Positions 18,578 through 26,662 of a DNA stretch of 64,000 bases are shown here, piece after piece (the first letter of the stretch is position 1; every line of letters begins with the position of its first letter). The stretch is from Rhodoferax sp. (GTDB lineage Bacteria; Pseudomonadota; Gammaproteobacteria; Burkholderiales; Burkholderiaceae_C): positions 1 to 64,000 of the forward strand of contig SSFF01000010.1 in the NCBI GenBank assembly GCA_008015235.1, given 5' to 3'. Made by a program: the position numbers and the translations under genes. The notes beneath the pieces were generated by a model, which saw only the letters and a program-made list of their open reading frames with translations, was not told the origin of the DNA and did no database searches.

Positions 18578-19198
18578 TCAGCTGCGCGCCCGCAAGCCCT
18601 CGAAGCAGGTGCTCATCACCAGGGCGATGATTTCGTCGTCGCTGTGCAACTCGGCCTGTTTCAGGAACTCAAGCACCGGGTCGCAGGCCCGCGCATACAA
18701 GGTGTACAGCACCGCGATGGCGGGCAAAGCGGGGTTGATGGCGCCTTGTGCCTGCGCCGCTTCGATCCAGCCCCCGAGCACATCGCTCACCTCCATGAGT
18801 CCGTCCATGTAGCCCTTGTGTGCCATGAGCGCAGCGCGCAGGGTGGAGTTCTGGCTTGGCAAGGTGGGCATGTTGCCGGCGAGCTTGAGGCGCATCGTCC
18901 ACTCCACCGTGGCACGCAACTTGTCCAGCGGGGCATGGTCTTCTGGCAACGCGGCCAGGAAGGCCTGCGCCTGTGACATCAGGTGGGCCATGGCGGCGGC
19001 GGCCAAGTCCTCCTTACTGGGAAAGTGCTTGTACAGACTGGCCTTGGCAATGCCCACGGCCGCGGCCACTTCGTCGACCGTCATGGCGTCGAACCCCTTG
19101 CCAGCCAGCAAGCGGTTCACGGCCTCGATGATGGCCTGTTCGCGCGCGACCAGCATCTGTTCTTTGAACGAAACCTTGGGGGTGCGGGCAGTAACCAT
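18578..19198 (-). CDS. TetR-family transcriptional regulator
   Basis: A 206-residue repressor-type protein. The N-terminal helix-turn-helix is at 40-59 (TVDEVAAAVGIAKASLYKHF), typical of TetR, and the rest is an all-helical ligand-binding domain. It is divergent from the nine-gene lipid-type operon starting at 19307. The 25-bp palindrome TTTTGTGA-N9-TCACAAAA at 19224-19248 lies in the shared promoter region and is the likely operator for both. The glycine riboswitch lies downstream of its stop codon and has its own, unidentified, promoter or shares this transcript. Confidence 0.92.
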   Translation of the reverse strand: MVTARTPKVSFKEQMLVAREQAIIEAVNRLLAGKGFDAMTVDEVAAAVGIAKASLYKHFPSKEDLAAAAMAHLMSQAQAFLAALPEDHAPLDKLRATVEWTMRLKLAGNMPTLPSQNSTLRAALMAHKGYMDGLMEVSDVLGGWIEAAQAQGAINPALPAIAVLYTLYARACDPVLEFLKQAELHSDDEIIALVMSTCFEGLRARS

Positions 19199-19223
19199 GA
19201 TGCGATTGTAGTCTTTCTGGTAT

Positions 19224-19248
19224 TTTTGTGAACTGATTAGTCACAAAA
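19224..19248. promoter_or_regulatory. Operator-like palindrome, tetR / lipid operon
   Basis: Perfect 8-bp arms TTTTGTGA and TCACAAAA flank a 9-bp spacer ACTGATTAG, 26 bp from the tetR start and 58 bp from the FAD oxidoreductase start. Size and place fit a TetR operator controlling both directions. Confidence 0.65.
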
Positions 19249-19306
19249 CATACATTACCGGCTATTTTCAAACGTTTTGGTTATTTTACGAGTCTGGAGA
19301 AACCCT

Positions 19307-20677
19307 GTGGCACCCAAGGTAGCAATCATCGGAAGCGGCATCGCCGGCCTGGGCGCAGCCCATGCCCTGCGTGGCCACACCGACATCACCCTGCTCGAAG
19401 CAGGCCCGTATTTTGGCGGCCATACCAACACCGTGGACGTGACCCTGCCGGATGCCAGCGGCCGCCCGATCACACACGGCGTGGACACCGGCTTTCTGGT
19501 GTTCAACGAGCGCACCTATCCGAACCTGATCGCCCTGCTGGACACGCTGGGGGTCGCCAGCAACAAGTCCGACATGTCGTTCTCGGTGCAAGCCTTTGCC
19601 GGACCTGCGGACAAGCCCCTGCTGTGGAGCGGTACCGACCTGAACGGCCTGTTCGCCCAGCGCAGCAACCTGTGGAATCCGCGTTTCTGGGGCATGCTGA
19701 CTGACCTGCTGCGCTTCAACGCACTCACCACCAAGCTGGCCCGTGAGGGTTCGGACGCCCAGATGTCCCAGACCTTGGGCGACTTTCTCACCGAGCAGGG
19801 CTTCGGCCAGGCGTTTCGCGAGTGGTACTTCATGCCCATGATGGCCTGCATCTGGAGCTGCCCCACCCGCCAGATGCTGGAATTTCCCGTGGCCACCATG
19901 GTGCGCTTCTGCCACAACCACGGCTTGCTGCAGGTCACCAATCGCCCGCAGTGGTGGACGGTGACCGGCGGTGCCCGCCACTACGTGCAGGCCATCACCG
20001 CCGACATCGCGGACAAACGCCTGAACTCTGCGGTGCAAGGAGTGCGCTTTGACGACCAGGCCCATGGTGGACGTGGCGGCGTGTGGGTGCAGACCTCAAC
20101 CGGCACAGAGCTGTTCGACCGTGTGGTCCTGGCCACCCACAGCGACCAGGCCCTGCACCTGCTGCAAGATCCCACCACCGACGAACAGCGTGTGCTCGGC
20201 GCCATCGGTTACCAGCCCAACATCGCGGTCCTGCACACCGACACCAGCGTGATGCCCGCCCAGAAGGCCGCGTGGTCGGCCTGGAACTACGAACGCGCGC
20301 AAGACACCAGCCAGGAAGATGCCCGCGTCTGCCTGCACTACTGGATCAACCGCCTGCAGCCCCTGCCCTTTGCGCAGGACGTCATCGTCAGCCTGAACCC
20401 GGTGCGCGAAATCGACCCGGCGAAGGTGATCCAGCGCATCGATTACGCCCACCCGGTGTTCGACCTGGCCGCCATGGCCGCGCAGCAACAGGTACCGGCG
20501 CTGCAGGGCGATCGCCACCGCTACTTTGCCGGTGCCTGGATGGGCTATGGCTTCCATGAAGACGGACTCAAGGCCGGCATGGCCGCCGCCAGCGCACTGC
20601 TGCACGACCTGGAGCGCGCGCGCCACGCCCCACAGCAGGCGACCAACGCCAGCGCCGCACGGGAGCCCGCACTGTGA
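19307..20677 (+). CDS. FAD-dependent oxidoreductase (amine oxidase-like)
   Basis: A 456-residue flavoprotein of the NAD(P)-binding/amine oxidase superfamily. The N-terminal FAD site reads KVAIIGSGIAGLGAAHAL (GxGxxG at about 9-14) with the ribose-binding LLEAGPYFGGHTNT. I take GTG 19307 as start because GGAG lies at good spacing and the FAD motif follows at once; a TTG 30 bases upstream is also in frame. Relatives next to cfa and DUF1365 genes have been linked to modification of membrane acyl chains, including the desaturase step of furan fatty acid synthesis in Rhodobacter; that role is inferred here. The stop overlaps the DUF1365 start by 4 bp. Confidence 0.88.
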   Translation: MAPKVAIIGSGIAGLGAAHALRGHTDITLLEAGPYFGGHTNTVDVTLPDASGRPITHGVDTGFLVFNERTYPNLIALLDTLGVASNKSDMSFSVQAFAGPADKPLLWSGTDLNGLFAQRSNLWNPRFWGMLTDLLRFNALTTKLAREGSDAQMSQTLGDFLTEQGFGQAFREWYFMPMMACIWSCPTRQMLEFPVATMVRFCHNHGLLQVTNRPQWWTVTGGARHYVQAITADIADKRLNSAVQGVRFDDQAHGGRGGVWVQTSTGTELFDRVVLATHSDQALHLLQDPTTDEQRVLGAIGYQPNIAVLHTDTSVMPAQKAAWSAWNYERAQDTSQEDARVCLHYWINRLQPLPFAQDVIVSLNPVREIDPAKVIQRIDYAHPVFDLAAMAAQQQVPALQGDRHRYFAGAWMGYGFHEDGLKAGMAAASALLHDLERARHAPQQATNASAAREPAL

Positions 20678-21483
20678 CGCAGGCCTGGACGCCCGTGCCC
20701 CACTTGGGCTTTGGCCAGGTGGTGCATGCGCGCACGCGCCCGGCACGCCACCAGTTCCAGTACGGTACCTATTTCCTGCTTCTGCCCGTGCGCACCCGCG
20801 TCCAGCCCGCCCAACCCCTGGTGTGGCAGCCCAATCGCCCCGGCTTGCTGAGCTTCCACGACGAAGACCACGGTGCCGGCGCTGCAACCACGCAGGGCGG
20901 TGCACTGCCCTGGCTGTTGGCGCTTCTGGCAGCGAATGGCTTGCATGACACTGGGGGCGACATCTGGTTGCAGACCTACCCGCGGGTGTGGGGCTACAGC
21001 TTCAAGCCGGTGAGCTTCTGGTACTGCTTTGAAAACGGTGCCGACGGTCCACTGCGCGCCGTGGTCGCCGAAGTGAACAACACCTTTGGCGAGCGCCACT
21101 GCTACGTGCTCCAGGCGCCACGCTGGGGCGAAACGGTAGAGGCCGACAAGCAGTTCCACGTGAGCCCCTTCTGCGAAGTGCAGGGCCACTATGCCTTCTG
21201 CTTTGAACGTGAAGTGCGTGACGGCGTGGCCGCCCTCAGTGCACGGGTGGACTACCACGACGCGCACGGTCTGCTGCTGCATACCCGCATCACGGGCAGC
21301 CTTCAGCCGCTCGATGCAGGTGCGCGGCGCCGTGCGCTGTGGGCCTACCCACTCATGACACTGGGGGTGTTCTGGCATATCCACGCCCAAGCCTTTGCGC
21401 TGTGGCGCAAGCGCGTGCCCTTCTTCTCCAAGCCATCCCCGCCGACACACCCGGCCACGCTCGGGCGCACGCCCACCCATTGA
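20674..21483 (+). CDS. DUF1365 family protein
   Basis: A 269-residue soluble protein of the DUF1365 family, whose biochemical role is unknown to me. Recognisable segments are HARTRPARHQFQYGTYFLLL, TYPRVWGYSFKPVSFWYCF and EVNNTFGERHCYVL. It starts with GTG overlapping the previous gene by 4 bp and lies 21 bp before the Cfa-type methyltransferase. This trio (flavin oxidase, DUF1365, Cfa) recurs in many Proteobacteria, so DUF1365 is likely a partner in the same acyl-chain modification. Confidence 0.9.
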   Translation: MTQAWTPVPHLGFGQVVHARTRPARHQFQYGTYFLLLPVRTRVQPAQPLVWQPNRPGLLSFHDEDHGAGAATTQGGALPWLLALLAANGLHDTGGDIWLQTYPRVWGYSFKPVSFWYCFENGADGPLRAVVAEVNNTFGERHCYVLQAPRWGETVEADKQFHVSPFCEVQGHYAFCFEREVRDGVAALSARVDYHDAHGLLLHTRITGSLQPLDAGARRRALWAYPLMTLGVFWHIHAQAFALWRKRVPFFSKPSPPTHPATLGRTPTH

Positions 21484-21504
21484 TCGACTTCAGGAACACG
21501 CACC

Positions 21505-22770
21505 ATGCCCACTGCACTGCCCTTGAACGTGACAGCTTCCGCCGCCCTGGCACTTCCACAAGACACACCGTTCACCGCCCGCCGCGTGCTGCGCCTGCTG
21601 CAGCGCCTGCACGTGGGCGTGCTGACTATCCACCTGCCAGACGGCAGCCAGCACCGTTTCGGACAGGCGCACGAGGACCACGCTGGCTCCTCCGTGCCGC
21701 ATGCACAGTTGCATCTGCACAACTGGAATGTGTTCCCCGCGGCACTCAAGAGTGGTGACATCGGCTTTGCCGAGAGCTTCATCGCAGGGGACTGGAGCAC
21801 ACCCGACCTCGTGGGCCTGCTGGCCCTGCTCAGCGCCAACCGCCAGGCCCTGGAGTCGGTGGTCTACGGTACCTGGCTGGGCCGCCTGGCCTACCGCATC
21901 AAGCACCTGATGCAGCGCAACAGCCGCGCAGGCAGCCGCAAGAACATCCACGCGCACTACGACCTGGGCAACGATTTCTACAAGCTCTGGCTGGACGAGA
22001 CCATGAACTACTCCAGCGCCTGGTTCAACGGCAACCCCGACTTGCCCATGCCCTTGGCTCAGACCGCCAAGGTGTGCCGCGCGCTCGATGAAGCCGGTGT
22101 GAACCTAGGCAGCCGCGTGCTGGAGATCGGCTGCGGCTGGGGTGCGCTGGCCGAACAGGCCACGCTGGCCTATGGTGCCGAAGTGGTGGGTGTGACACTG
22201 TCCACCGAACAGCTGGCCTGGGCCAATGCCCGCATGCAGCGCCAAGGCGTGTCCACCGGTCCCGGGGCCCAGGCCGACTTGCGGCTGCAGGACTACCGCG
22301 ACATCAGTGACGCGCCGTTCGACGCCATCTGCTCCATCGAGATGGTGGAGGCGGTAGGACAGCAATATTGGCCGCAGTACTTCCAGACTGTCCAGCGTCT
22401 GCTCAAGGACGGCGGCAAAGCCTGCATCCAGAGCATCGTCATCCGCGATGACCTGTTTGACCGCTACGTGCGCTCGACCGACTTCATCCAGCAGTACATC
22501 TTCCCCGGTGGCTGCCTGCCTTCGCCGCAGGCGTTCCGGGAGCAGGCACAGGCTGCGGGCCTGAAGGTGGTCAACGAGATCGCCTTCGGCGGCGACTATG
22601 CACTCACCCTGCACCAGTGGCGTGCGGCCTTCCATGCGCGGCGCCAGGAAGTGCTCGCACTCGGCTTTGACGAGCGTTTCATGCGCATCTGGGACTTCTA
22701 CCTGGCCTACTGCGAAGCCGCCTTCAAGACCGGCGACATCGAGCTCATGCAGTTCACGCTGCAGAAGTAA
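21505..22770 (+). CDS. cfa: Cyclopropane-fatty-acyl-phospholipid synthase family methyltransferase
   Basis: A 421-residue SAM-dependent enzyme that methylates the double bond of unsaturated acyl chains in membrane phospholipids. It has the family segment HYDLGNDFYKLWLDETMNYSSAW split over 151-173 (the key part is YDLGNDFY, 152-159), the SAM-binding motif LEIGCGWG (206-213), and CSIEMVEAVG. Length is near that of E. coli Cfa (382) with an N-terminal extension. In related clusters the homologue is either a cyclopropane synthase or a methyltransferase making methylated trans-unsaturated acyl chains on the way to furan fatty acids; sequence alone does not decide. It is the third gene of the operon. 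Confidence 0.93.
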   Translation: MPTALPLNVTASAALALPQDTPFTARRVLRLLQRLHVGVLTIHLPDGSQHRFGQAHEDHAGSSVPHAQLHLHNWNVFPAALKSGDIGFAESFIAGDWSTPDLVGLLALLSANRQALESVVYGTWLGRLAYRIKHLMQRNSRAGSRKNIHAHYDLGNDFYKLWLDETMNYSSAWFNGNPDLPMPLAQTAKVCRALDEAGVNLGSRVLEIGCGWGALAEQATLAYGAEVVGVTLSTEQLAWANARMQRQGVSTGPGAQADLRLQDYRDISDAPFDAICSIEMVEAVGQQYWPQYFQTVQRLLKDGGKACIQSIVIRDDLFDRYVRSTDFIQQYIFPGGCLPSPQAFREQAQAAGLKVVNEIAFGGDYALTLHQWRAAFHARRQEVLALGFDERFMRIWDFYLAYCEAAFKTGDIELMQFTLQK

Positions 22771-22775
22771 ATGCT

Positions 22776-23330
22776 ATGAAAATCGCAGCTGTCTTGGCAA
22801 TATTTACGCGGGCTGCGGTCTTTATTGGCATGCAGAACCCGGCCACAGCGCAGCCACTGACAGCGCCCCAGGAAGTGCGTCTGGCCCAGCCGCAGGCAAG
22901 CCTGAGCGGACGCAGCACCCTGCGATTCCTGGGACTGGACATCTACGAAGGCCGGCTGTGGACAGATGCCGGTTTTGCACTGGCCCAGTACGAGCGCTAC
23001 CCGTTTGCACTGGAGCTGGCGTACCGCCGCGCCCTCAGCGGGCAGCGCATCGCCGAGCGCTCGGTGGTGGAGATGCGGCGCCAACCCGACTTCCCGGCGA
23101 CGCTGGCCGCGACCTGGCAGCAGCGCATGGAAGCCCTGTTTCCCGATGTCAAGGCGGGCGACCGCATTACCGGCGCCCACCTGCCCGGCGTGGGGGCCCG
23201 CTTTTGGTTCAACGGCCAGCCGCTGGGCGAAGTCCGGGACGCTGCCTTTGCACGCCATTTCTTCGGCATCTGGCTCAGCCCACACACCTCGGAGCCCCAG
23301 ATGCGCTGCGCCCTGGCGGAATGTTCATGA
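22776..23330 (+). CDS. Chalcone-isomerase-like periplasmic protein
   Basis: A 184-residue exported protein with a short signal-like N-terminus (MKIAAVLAIFTRAAVFIG) and a chalcone isomerase-like domain recognisable from GRSTLRFLGLDIYEGRLW, LELAYRRALSG and HFFGIWLS. Bacterial homologues are non-catalytic or of unknown activity and occur in the same lipid-stress clusters. The start codon and signal peptide are encoded by a copy of the window's dispersed repeat (copy B). The stop overlaps the first of two tandem 22-codon frames by ATGA, so translation may pass directly along the chain. Confidence 0.82.
   Translation: MKIAAVLAIFTRAAVFIGMQNPATAQPLTAPQEVRLAQPQASLSGRSTLRFLGLDIYEGRLWTDAGFALAQYERYPFALELAYRRALSGQRIAERSVVEMRRQPDFPATLAATWQQRMEALFPDVKAGDRITGAHLPGVGARFWFNGQPLGEVRDAAFARHFFGIWLSPHTSEPQMRCALAECS
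22778..22828 (+). repeat. Dispersed ~50-bp repeat, copy B (encodes signal peptide)
   Basis: Shares GCAATAT-N2-ACGCGGGC and ATTGGCA with copy A in the same order. It overlaps the first ~17 codons of the chalcone-isomerase-like gene. Confidence 0.6.
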
Positions 23331-23456
23331 GCGCGCGTCGGGCCGTTCCCCAGCAAGCTCGCACCGCAGTACGTAGCACGGAGGTTTCCCCATGAGCGCG
23401 CGCCGGGCCGCTCCCAAGCACGCTCGCACCGCAGTGCGTAGCACGGAGGTTTCCCC
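23327..23456 (+). repeat. Tandem duplication of a 65-bp ribosome-binding-site module
   Basis: Two copies, 23327-23391 and 23392-23456, match at 60 of 65 positions by my count. Each begins ATGAGCGCGC and ends CACGGAGGTTTCCCC, so each supplies a GGAGG site correctly spaced before the next ATG. Each encodes a 22-codon frame (MSARRA...STEVSP) whose TGA overlaps the next ATG. The third ATG (23457) starts the MFS gene. Confidence 0.9.
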
Positions 23457-24743
23457 ATGAGCGCGCCGCAGCCGGTTACCACCGCCGCCGATGGCCTGCG
23501 CTACGGGCTGCTGGGCCTGCCCTTGGCCTTTTGCGCCTTGCCGCTGTACGTGGTCATGCCGCACTTCTACGCCACACAGTGGGGCGTTTCGCTCACTGCG
23601 CTGGGCAGCCTTCTGCTGGCGCTGCGTGTGCTCGATGCCGTACTGGACCCCTGGATCGGACGCTGGTGCGATGCCTGGGCCCAGCGCAGCATGGCCATCC
23701 TGTGGCGCGCCATGGCCTTGGCGGCCGCAGTGCTGGCACTGGCGTTTGCAGCCCTGTTCAATCCCTTGGTGGCCCCCACCCAGGCCTTGGCCTGGGCCGG
23801 TGTGAGCCTGGCACTGACCTACCTGGCCTACAGCGTGGTCACCGTGGGGCACCAAAGCTGGGGCGCCTGGCTCGGGGGCGATGCCCACGGGCGCAGCACC
23901 GTGGTGGCCTGGCGCGAAGGACTGGGCCTACTGGGCGTGGTGCTGGCCTCCACGGCCCCGGTGCTGTGGGGCGCCGAAGCCCTGGGCTGGACCATGGCAC
24001 CCTTGTTGCTGGTCGCCCTGCTGGCCTTGCACGGCGCACCACGCCCGCAGGTGCCTGCCACCCACCCCACGGCACCGTCCGAACGGGGCCGTTTGCGTGC
24101 GCCATGGCGCAATCCGGCGTTTGTACGGCTGGTGGCGGTGTTTGCGCTCAATGGCATTGCCAGTGCGGTACCGGCCACACTGGTGCTGTTCTTCATCGAA
24201 GACCGGCTGCAGGTGCCTGTGCGCTGGCAGGGATTGTTCCTGGGTCTGTATTTCCTGAGCGCGGCACTGTCCATGCCCTTGTGGCTGCGCGCCGTGGCGC
24301 GCCTGGGGCTGGAGCGGGCCTGGCTGGCTGGCATGGGGCTGTCCATCGCCGCCTTCCTGGGGGCTGCGGCCGTTGGTGCGGGCGATGTACTGCTGTACGG
24401 CGCGGTCTGCGCCGCCAGCGGCCTGGCCTTGGGCAGCGACCTGGCCATCCCTGCCGCGCTGCTGGCCCAGGTGGCACAGCGTGGCAGCCAGGCCCTTGCA
24501 GGGCAGGGCGTGTACTTCGGCTGGTGGAACCTGGTCACCAAACTCAATCTGGCGCTGGCCGCAGGGCTGACCCTGCCGCTGCTGGCCGCGCTGGGCTATA
24601 CGCCCGGCAGCCGCGACGCCGCTGCGCTGCAGGCGCTGACCACGGTGTACTGCCTGCTGCCCTGCGCGCTCAAGGCGCTGGCAGCGGCAGCCCTTTACCG
24701 ATTTTTTGTGCACTCCGCAGAAAGGCATCCCCATGCAACGTAG
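23457..24743 (+). CDS. MFS transporter, GPH (sugar:cation symporter)-like
   Basis: A 428-residue inner-membrane carrier with about twelve membrane helices. The N-terminal half has LRVLDAVLDPWIGRWCDAW, characteristic of the GPH/MelB-like MFS group, and the second half begins after a basic linker near residue 205. The substrate is unknown; homologues sit in the same lipid cluster in other Proteobacteria. The start ATG is the third of three ATGA-linked starts created by the 65-bp duplication, with GGAGG 7 bases away. The stop lies inside the start of the lipoprotein gene (11-bp overlap). Confidence 0.88.
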   Translation: MSAPQPVTTAADGLRYGLLGLPLAFCALPLYVVMPHFYATQWGVSLTALGSLLLALRVLDAVLDPWIGRWCDAWAQRSMAILWRAMALAAAVLALAFAALFNPLVAPTQALAWAGVSLALTYLAYSVVTVGHQSWGAWLGGDAHGRSTVVAWREGLGLLGVVLASTAPVLWGAEALGWTMAPLLLVALLALHGAPRPQVPATHPTAPSERGRLRAPWRNPAFVRLVAVFALNGIASAVPATLVLFFIEDRLQVPVRWQGLFLGLYFLSAALSMPLWLRAVARLGLERAWLAGMGLSIAAFLGAAAVGAGDVLLYGAVCAASGLALGSDLAIPAALLAQVAQRGSQALAGQGVYFGWWNLVTKLNLALAAGLTLPLLAALGYTPGSRDAAALQALTTVYCLLPCALKALAAAALYRFFVHSAERHPHAT

Positions 24744-25278
24744 AACCCTGTTGACCGCCCTGGCTGGGGGCACTGCCATGGCCTTGGCGGCCTGCAGCAG
24801 CCCCCAGGTGACGGACTACGCCGACCAGAAACCCGCCCTGAACCTGCGCGACTATTTCAACGGGACGCTCGATGCCTACGGCATCTTCACCGACCGCAGC
24901 GGCGCGGTGGTGAAGCGCTTCACCGTGGTCATGGAGTGCCGCTGGCAGGGCAACGAGGGTGTGCTGGACGAAGCCTTCACCTATTCCGATGGCACTACCC
25001 AACGCCGTGTCTGGCGACTGACCGCGCTGGAGAACGGACGATTTGTCGGTCGCGCCGACGACGTGGTAGGCCAGGCCCAGGGCCGGCAAAGCGGCAATGC
25101 GTTCCAGTGGGGCTACACACTGGCGCTGCCGGTGGACGGGCGTGTGATCGAAGTGCAGTTTGACGACTGGATGTTCCTGATGGACGAGCGCGTCATGCTC
25201 AACCGCGCCGCCATGTCCAAATGGGGCGTGCACCTGGGCGAAGTGACCTTGAGCTTCATCAAGAGGAAAAACACATGA
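24733..25278 (+). CDS. DUF3833 lipoprotein
   Basis: A 181-residue lipoprotein. The signal peptide ends in the lipobox LAAC with the modified cysteine at residue 21, followed by DUF3833 features (LNLRDYFNGTLDAYGIF, RRVWRLTALENGRF, WMFLMDERVMLNRA). It is predicted to be anchored in the periplasmic face of a membrane, most likely the outer one. The start overlaps the MFS gene end by 11 bp. DUF3833 proteins recur beside Cfa and GPH transporters, so a role in membrane lipid handling is plausible; no activity is known to me. Confidence 0.88.
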   Translation: MQRRTLLTALAGGTAMALAACSSPQVTDYADQKPALNLRDYFNGTLDAYGIFTDRSGAVVKRFTVVMECRWQGNEGVLDEAFTYSDGTTQRRVWRLTALENGRFVGRADDVVGQAQGRQSGNAFQWGYTLALPVDGRVIEVQFDDWMFLMDERVMLNRAAMSKWGVHLGEVTLSFIKRKNT

Positions 25279-25351
25279 CCGCCCGCATAAGGATTGAACA
25301 GTTAGCTATGAATTACATAGCAAATGATTTTTTGCAGCGGGAGGTCCGGCC

Positions 25352-26128
25352 ATGGCACTGAACCCTCCCGTGACCGGCTGGCAGGGCCAGCGCGTGTGGC
25401 TGGTCGGGGCGTCCAGCGGCATCGGTCGTGCCACGGCGCTGGCCTTGCACGCCCAGGGCGCGCAGGTGCTGGTGTCGGCCCGCGACGCTGGGGCGTTGCA
25501 GGACTTTGTGCAGGCCCACCCTGGCAGCCAGGCTTGGCCGCTGGACGTGACCGATGTGCAGGCCCTACGCCGCACGGCCGATGCCATCTGGGCGCAGGGG
25601 CCGGTGGACCGCGTGGTGTTCTGCGCCGCACACTACCGCGCCAGCCGGGCACAGGGCGGAGACCTGGACGACTGGCTGCGCCACAACCAGGTCAACTACG
25701 TGGGTGCACTGCACCTGTTGCACGCGGTGCTGCCGCTCCTGCTCGCCCAGCCTCGGGAACGACGCGGGCACATCAGCCTGATGGCCAGCGTGGCCGGCTA
25801 CCGTGGCCTGCCCAACAGCCTGGCCTACGGCCCGACCAAGGCCGCGCTCATCAACCTGGCCGAGTCCTTGTACACCGAGCTGCGCCCGCTGGGCGTGGGC
25901 GTGTCGGTAGTGAATCCAGGCTTTGTGGAAACGCCGCTGACCGCACAGAACCGCTTTGCCATGCCCGCCCTCATCAGCAGCGAGGCAGCGGCGCAGGCGA
26001 TGCTGGAGGGCTGGGCGCGTGGTGCTTTTGAGATTCACTTTCCACGGCGTTTCACGCTGGGCATGAAACTGCTGCGCTGCCTGCCCGACACGGCATTCTT
26101 TGCGCTCACCCGGCGCCTGGGCACCTGA
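25352..26128 (+). CDS. Short-chain dehydrogenase/reductase (SDR)
   Basis: A 258-residue classical SDR. Cofactor motif GASSGIG is at 19-25; catalytic Ser146, Tyr159 and Lys163 (YGPTK) are present; the C-terminus is basic and hydrophobic. It resembles the SDR at 12335-13108. A 73-bp gap separates it from DUF3833 and contains a part-copy of the dispersed repeat, unlike the tight spacing elsewhere in this operon. Start ATG 25352 has GGGAGG at good spacing. In the Rhodobacter and Vibrio-type clusters an SDR is likewise present. Confidence 0.88.
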   Translation: MALNPPVTGWQGQRVWLVGASSGIGRATALALHAQGAQVLVSARDAGALQDFVQAHPGSQAWPLDVTDVQALRRTADAIWAQGPVDRVVFCAAHYRASRAQGGDLDDWLRHNQVNYVGALHLLHAVLPLLLAQPRERRGHISLMASVAGYRGLPNSLAYGPTKAALINLAESLYTELRPLGVGVSVVNPGFVETPLTAQNRFAMPALISSEAAAQAMLEGWARGAFEIHFPRRFTLGMKLLRCLPDTAFFALTRRLGT

Positions 26129-26157
26129 CCCCCACCTTTCCTGCCTACCATCGCACC

Positions 26158-26622
26158 ATGACCGTTGACGCAACTGCCTCCGACCCTTCCGCGCTGAACT
26201 ACCGCACCGCCGTGGACCAGGTGGTGCACTGGTACGAACAACTGACCCCGTCCACGCTGGGGCAGCTGGACCGCGTGTACAGCCCTTCCGCGCGCTTCAA
26301 GGACCCTTTCAACGACGTGCGCGGCCACGACGCCATCCGTGGGGTGTTCACCCACATGTTTGCGCGCCTGGACGGCCCGCGTTTTGTGGTGCAAAGGCGC
26401 CTGGTGGACGGTGCGCACGCCATGCTGGTGTGGGATTTCTTCTTTCGCTTCCGGGGCGAGACCCAGGAGCGCTGCATCCATGGCGCCACGCACCTGCAGC
26501 TGGCGCCCGATGGGCGCATCCTGCTGCACCGCGACTACTGGGATGCCGCCGAGGAGTTGTACGAAAAATTGCCCGTGCTGGGCGGTCTGATGCGCTGGCT
26601 CAAACGCCGGGCCAGCCACTGA
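26158..26622 (+). CDS. NTF2-like (SnoaL-type) protein
   Basis: A 154-residue protein of the nuclear-transport-factor-2-like fold: an alpha-beta cone suited to binding a small hydrophobic molecule. Recognisable segments are YEQLTPSTLGQLDRVYSPSARFKDPFNDVRG in parts, and CIHGATHLQL with DYWDAAEELYEKLP at the C-terminal end. No catalytic residues can be assigned with confidence. It follows the SDR by 29 bp and precedes the epimerase-like gene by 40 bp. A similar NTF2-like gene often follows rpoE-chrR in the related stress clusters. Confidence 0.82.
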   Translation: MTVDATASDPSALNYRTAVDQVVHWYEQLTPSTLGQLDRVYSPSARFKDPFNDVRGHDAIRGVFTHMFARLDGPRFVVQRRLVDGAHAMLVWDFFFRFRGETQERCIHGATHLQLAPDGRILLHRDYWDAAEELYEKLPVLGGLMRWLKRRASH

Positions 26623-26662
26623 GCACAGGCCCAACCAGGCAAGCCCCCATTCAGGAGACACC

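Noticed and set aside
21150-21170. A parS-like CCACGTGAG segment in the DUF1365 gene
   Set aside because: About 11 of 16 positions match the consensus, too few for ParB binding.
25275-25361. A 28-codon frame linked by ATGA to the DUF3833 stop and overlapping the SDR start
   Set aside because: It resembles the ATGA relay further upstream but contains a part-copy of the dispersed repeat and no recognisable peptide; likely chance.
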